Source: Methylophilales bacterium HTCC2181
Lineage (GTDB): Bacteria > Pseudomonadota > Gammaproteobacteria > Burkholderiales > Methylophilaceae
Direction of reading: 5' to 3'
NCBI GenBank assembly: GCA_000168995.1
Contig: AAUX01000001.1
Coordinates: 186,001-250,000 of the forward strand
Length of the DNA stretch: 64,000 bases
The notes below the pieces were generated by a model. It saw only the letters and a program-made list of their open reading frames with translations, made no database searches and had not been told where the DNA came from. Every line of letters begins with the position of its first letter. Positions within the stretch are counted from its first letter, which is position 1. Made by a program: the position numbers and the translations under genes. Of the stretch, positions 58,369-64,000 are shown one piece after another.

Positions 58369-59631
58369 ATGAATATTTATACTTATCAGTTCCTTTATTT
58401 ACTTTTATTGCCATTCGTTTTATTGCGGTTAGTTCTTAAGGCTATTCGCCAAGGCGCATACGTTTATTCGCTGCCGCAGAGGTTAGGTTTTTTCCCTCAA
58501 CCTTTGACAGCATTGCTCACTTCAAAGAAAGTCATATGGATACATTGTGTGTCAGTGGGTGAAACAAATGCCGCACTGCCTCTTATTAAAATTCTATTGA
58601 CGAAGCATCAACAGCATCATATTCTCATAAGTCATACTACCCCGACGGGAATGCATACCCCACTAGTTAAATCAACTCGACTACATCGATGTTATTTGCC
58701 GTTCGATTTAGCTTGGAGTATGAATCGTTTTTTGGAGCGTTTTAAGCCTGAGCTAGGAGTAATACTCGAAACTGAAATTTGGCCTATGATGGCCCATCAA
58801 TGCAAGCATAAAAATGTACCATTGTTTTTGATAAACGCTAGGCTCTCTGATAAATCGCTGAAACAGTATTTACGCTTTCAGTCTTTGGCTAAGGAAACGT
58901 TAGAAAATTTCACAATGATTTGCACCCAGTCTAATAAAGATAGAAACAATTTTCAACGATTGACACGAAGGAAACTTGAAGTCGTCGCTAATTTAAAATT
59001 CGATTTCCCTATCCCTAAAAATTTACAATTACATGCTGGTAAGTTAAGAAAAGAGCTTGGAGTTACGAGCAATTTTGTAGTAGTTGCAGGAAGCACAAGA
59101 ACTGGGGAAGAAAAAATTATCTTAAATTACTTTAAAGCTTTGCCGATCGATAATGTAGTGTTGGTCATTGTGCCAAGGCATCCTCAGCGATTTAACGAGG
59201 TCGAAAATTTAATTAAGCTCTCTGACTTGCCTTATGTCCGAAGGAGTGCTGTTAGAAATGTTAATACAAAGGTAAAAGTTATTTTGGGTGACACCATGGG
59301 CGATCTATATATTTACTATGGATTAGCAGATTTAGTTTTATTGGGAGGAAGCCTAGAAAATTTTGGATCTCAAAATCCTATCGAACCTTTGAGGTTAGGC
59401 AAACCTGTTGCTATTGGCCCTTCCATTTATAATTTTATGGATGTTATTGAGAAAGCAGAAAAGCAGGAATTAATTTTTAGACTAAATAATATTAGGGGGC
59501 TGGAGAGCCTGATTAAAAATATGCTGAAAGATGCGAAGAATAAGGCCTTACAAAAAGAAAGGCATACGTTTGTAGAAACACAATCGGGCGGAAGTAAAAA
59601 GGTTGCAGCGCTACTTAATCAATATCTTTAA
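58369..59631 (+). CDS. waaA: 3-deoxy-D-manno-octulosonic acid transferase
   Basis: The 420-residue GT30 enzyme adds Kdo to lipid A precursor at the inner membrane. It has an N-terminal membrane anchor (YTYQFLYLLLLPFVLLRLVL), the catalytic Glu in CVSVGETNAALPLI, VILETEIWPMM and a C-terminal donor-binding half with VPRHPQRF and GGSLENFGSQNPIEPLRLGK. The end overlaps a convergent isochorismatase gene by 17 bases. Confidence 0.95.
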   Translation: MNIYTYQFLYLLLLPFVLLRLVLKAIRQGAYVYSLPQRLGFFPQPLTALLTSKKVIWIHCVSVGETNAALPLIKILLTKHQQHHILISHTTPTGMHTPLVKSTRLHRCYLPFDLAWSMNRFLERFKPELGVILETEIWPMMAHQCKHKNVPLFLINARLSDKSLKQYLRFQSLAKETLENFTMICTQSNKDRNNFQRLTRRKLEVVANLKFDFPIPKNLQLHAGKLRKELGVTSNFVVVAGSTRTGEEKIILNYFKALPIDNVVLVIVPRHPQRFNEVENLIKLSDLPYVRRSAVRNVNTKVKVILGDTMGDLYIYYGLADLVLLGGSLENFGSQNPIEPLRLGKPVAIGPSIYNFMDVIEKAEKQELIFRLNNIRGLESLIKNMLKDAKNKALQKERHTFVETQSGGSKKVAALLNQYL

Positions 59632-60169
59632 TGAGGGGGGCAAGAGTTTTAAACAAATCATGATCAGATGATTTAATCCACTCAAAAATAACTGATTCAG
59701 CGTTGGTGACAATGCAGCCGGCCTGTCTAAGCCGACTGAGAGCATTTTGTTTATTAAGAATATTTCTTGAAACGATGGCATCTTCAATAATAAACACCTC
59801 TTTTCCTTTGGCAATCAAGGAGAGGGCTGTTTGTAATATACAAATGTGGGTTTCCATTCCAAGAAGAAAAATTTGTGGCCTTGTTCGAACTAAGTAACGT
59901 GAAAAAATTGGATCGGCAGTGCAATCAAACGAGGTCTTCTCGACATACTTAGCTTGAGATAAAAAAGACTGCATCTGGGGTAAGGTCTTGCCCAGGCCAT
60001 TTGGGTATTGTTCGGTACATATGTATGGAATATCAAGCCCATGAGAAGCCGTAATTAATAGCTCAATTCGCTTAATCATTTTGTTTAGGACTTCTTGCGG
60101 CATAGACGCCGAGAGCTTTTCTTGAACGTCTATAACAATAAGCTGACTTTTTTCGGCATTCGCAATCAT
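59615..60169 (-). CDS. Isochorismatase-family hydrolase
   Basis: The 184-residue cysteine hydrolase has the family triad: Asp in LIVIDVQEKLS, a Lys in the middle (AKYVEKTSFD) and the nucleophile Cys in GMETHICILQTALSL, after a cis-peptide region. It resembles YcaC-type proteins, whose natural substrates are unclear. It lies 3 bases after tolC on the same strand and may be co-transcribed. Confidence 0.88.
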   Translation of the reverse strand: MIANAEKSQLIVIDVQEKLSASMPQEVLNKMIKRIELLITASHGLDIPYICTEQYPNGLGKTLPQMQSFLSQAKYVEKTSFDCTADPIFSRYLVRTRPQIFLLGMETHICILQTALSLIAKGKEVFIIEDAIVSRNILNKQNALSRLRQAGCIVTNAESVIFEWIKSSDHDLFKTLAPLIKDID

Positions 60170-60172
60170 GGT

Positions 60173-61552
60173 TTATTCCGAGGATAGATAGCGGTTAATC
60201 TCTTCAAGATCTTGCTGGGCAAGAATACCTACTGATAGCTTAAGGCTAATAATATTCATAAGATAATTATAGCGTGACTTTAATAGATCTCGTTGCGCAT
60301 TAAATAATACTTGTTGAGATATAAGTACTTCCACACTATTTCTTAGTCCTTCTTGAAAAGCCAGTTGCGTTGATTCAACTTGCACTGTTGCAGAGTCTAA
60401 TGCTTGTTGATAAGCCTCGATTTCAGCAAAGTTGGCCTGAAGGTTTAAATAATGCTCTCTTACCTTAAGTTCTACTTGCCTCTTAAGGTACTCCGCATCT
60501 TCAGCAGTTTTTAATTTAAGTTTTTGTGCCTCTCTGACTCTTGAGGAGGTATAGCCTCCGGAGAATATCGGAATATTAATTTGCACGCCGAGCACGTCGG
60601 AGAAGGAGCGAATTCCTTCATTTTGCAATGCACCATAGGGGAAGCCACCTTTGTCCCAATTTCTAGATCTGCTTGCAATGGCATCTACGGTTGGGTAATG
60701 GTCGGATCGTCGGACATCTATTTCTCTATCAGCTATTTTTATTTCATCTTCCATAATCTTTAGTTCTAGATTATTCTCAGTGGCAAGGCTTATCCAATCT
60801 TCCATCATATCGCTTATTGCTACGAAGCTTACTGCACTGTTGATGCCCTTTATCTTATTCGGCAGCTCGCCTGTTAAGGATTCGATTTGACGCTTTTTAA
60901 TCTTTAGCCTTTGAATAGCTGCAATGATTTGTGCATCAATCATAGCCGCTTTTGTTTGGGCCTCATTAACATCTGTGATCGATATAAGTCCAACGTCATA
61001 ACGTGCTTCTGATTCAATAAGCTGTTCATTAATCGATGCCTTTTGCACTCGAAGAAGGCGGATCTCATCTCTGGCCATAAGTGTCTCAAAATAAACTAAG
61101 GAGACTCGATAGATCAAATCTTGTTGCGCTTGGAGTAGTTTTTTTTCTGACAAGCTAGTTTGGGATAAAATTTGCTTATATTGCTGAAATGCTCCGTAGT
61201 TAAACAATGGCTGTGTAACCGTAATGCCGTAATCGTAATCATGATATTCTGCTTTGTTACCAGATAAAAGTTCGTTGCTTGAAATACCCGGAGTCAATAT
61301 TTTTCTTTCGTTGTCATTTTCACCATAGTTCGCAGTTGCAGTAATGCTCGGAAGAAATAAGGAACGTCCCTGTGATATTAATTCTTGTGTAGCTTCGTTT
61401 TCGAATCGCACGGATGCGAGGAGAGCATCATGGGCTAGAGCCTTTTGATATATAGCTACTAGGTCAGCTTCTTCAGCACAGACATGAAAGGAAGCATTAA
61501 CCATAAAAGCTATAAACAAAGCTACGATACCAAAGCGTTTTTTTTCAATCAT
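60173..61552 (-). CDS. tolC: TolC-family outer membrane efflux channel
   Basis: The 459-residue protein has a signal peptide (FGIVALFIAFMVNASFHVCA) and the two-fold repeated TolC organisation. The first repeat has PSITATANYGEND and a strand ending YDYGITVTQPLFN, and the second has LGVQINIPIFSGGYTSSRVREA. Long coiled-coil helices lie between. It forms the outer-membrane exit duct for efflux pumps and type I secretion. No pump genes adjoin. It is divergent from thiC. Confidence 0.9.
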   Translation of the reverse strand: MIEKKRFGIVALFIAFMVNASFHVCAEEADLVAIYQKALAHDALLASVRFENEATQELISQGRSLFLPSITATANYGENDNERKILTPGISSNELLSGNKAEYHDYDYGITVTQPLFNYGAFQQYKQILSQTSLSEKKLLQAQQDLIYRVSLVYFETLMARDEIRLLRVQKASINEQLIESEARYDVGLISITDVNEAQTKAAMIDAQIIAAIQRLKIKKRQIESLTGELPNKIKGINSAVSFVAISDMMEDWISLATENNLELKIMEDEIKIADREIDVRRSDHYPTVDAIASRSRNWDKGGFPYGALQNEGIRSFSDVLGVQINIPIFSGGYTSSRVREAQKLKLKTAEDAEYLKRQVELKVREHYLNLQANFAEIEAYQQALDSATVQVESTQLAFQEGLRNSVEVLISQQVLFNAQRDLLKSRYNYLMNIISLKLSVGILAQQDLEEINRYLSSE

Positions 61553-61705
61553 GAGTTGCTTGCAGATGCTTAATTAAAGGTTTAAGAAAAAGGCTTATTC
61601 ATTATATCTGAGCTAATACTTAATGAAGGACTATTTTTGGGGGAAAAAGATTCAATTTTTAATTTTCCAGGGTTGCGCATTTCATAAGATTCGCGTAATT
61701 TAAAA

Positions 61706-63731
<2,026 letters not shown>

Positions 63732-63752
63732 TGATTAACTGACTTTCTCATT

Positions 63753-64000
63753 ATGGACTTGTATTTATTATGGGCTGCATTCGTTCTAGGTGTTATTGAA
63801 GGCGTAACAGAGTTTTTACCTGTTAGCTCCACAGGACACCTTATTATTGCAGCCGATGTACTAAAGTTTTCTAATGGTTCCAGTGATGTGTTTGAGATTT
63901 TTATTCAGCTTGGAGCAATTATGGCGGTGATTACCGAGTACAGGAGAAAGTTAATCAATACTGTATCTAATATCCCACACGATCCTGCTGCGCAAAAATT
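63753..64000 (+). CDS. uppP: Undecaprenyl-diphosphatase, N-terminal part (cut by window edge)
   Basis: The open frame runs off the window end after 82 complete codons. The start has the family signature GVIEGVTEFLPVSSTGHLII within the first membrane region, and FEIFIQLGAIMAVITEYRRK. The enzyme recycles the lipid carrier for peptidoglycan. It follows thiC by 21 bases. The rest of the gene is outside the window. Confidence 0.93.
   Translation, partial: MDLYLLWAAFVLGVIEGVTEFLPVSSTGHLIIAADVLKFSNGSSDVFEIFIQLGAIMAVITEYRRKLINTVSNIPHDPAAQK

Overview
The window is chromosomal DNA, low in GC by eye, from a gammaproteobacterium. The evidence is the rpmH-rnpA-yidD-yidC / dnaA-dnaN-gyrB replication-origin layout, a two-protein B12-dependent ribonucleotide reductase (NrdJa/NrdJb), ApaG, UbiK, Mpl, WaaA, TolC and an OxyR with the standard cysteine pair. 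A PqqA precursor, a PQQ-type dehydrogenase and a glucosylglycerate pathway would fit a free-living marine or methylotroph-like lineage, but genus and order cannot be fixed from this sequence. There is no prophage, CRISPR array, insertion sequence, rRNA or tRNA that I can see. Coding is dense and mostly ordinary core metabolism.

Layout. 1-1.2 kb: leftward yidC (cut by the window edge), yidD, rnpA, rpmH with a strong promoter. 1.3-7.3 kb: dnaA, probable oriC, dnaN, gyrB (no recF between them) and oxyR. 7.4-10.2 kb: three-gene proton-translocating transhydrogenase. 10.5-13.5 kb: the most unusual block, with a Fur box, a hairpin-rich leader, an ECF sigma factor, a membrane protein ending in Sel1 repeats and an exported Sel1 protein. 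Two near-identical promoter-like motifs (CCTGAC-N17-CGTC) precede the sigma gene and the exported Sel1 gene. 13.6-20 kb, leftward: an exported 1-Cys peroxiredoxin, a single reading frame joining an alternative oxidase to an Old Yellow Enzyme, a short-chain dehydrogenase, DsbA, a SPOR protein and argS. 20-32.4 kb, rightward: priA, thiD, thiE, hemL, gltB, gltD, a tiny lipoprotein, hemE. 32.4-36.9 kb, leftward: SSS symporter, DUF485 partner, a PQQ-type dehydrogenase with altered active-site positions, and a radical SAM protein. 36.9-40.6 kb: glucosylglycerate synthesis and breakdown (glycosyltransferase, phosphatase, GH13 phosphorylase). 40.6-46.9 kb: a TonB-like protein, mpl, metH, ubiK. 47-50 kb: torF-like porin, glnK, amtB, then a lone pqqA, the last two followed by clear terminators. 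50-58 kb: mltA, apaG, thiG, thiS, small unknown genes, a dienelactone-hydrolase-like protein, a protease with a helical-repeat tail, and nrdJb/nrdJa with an NrdR box. 58-64 kb: waaA, an isochorismatase-like hydrolase, tolC, a TPP riboswitch with thiC, and the start of uppP.

Themes. Thiamine genes lie in three places (thiD-thiE, thiS-thiG, thiC), and only thiC shows a TPP riboswitch. Nitrogen assimilation is represented by gltBD and glnK-amtB. Two large cobalamin-dependent enzymes (MetH, NrdJab) imply a B12 requirement. Redox defence is prominent: OxyR, transhydrogenase, alternative oxidase fused to OYE, DsbA and peroxiredoxin. The best candidates for undescribed biology are the ECF/Sel1 locus and the AOX-OYE fusion.
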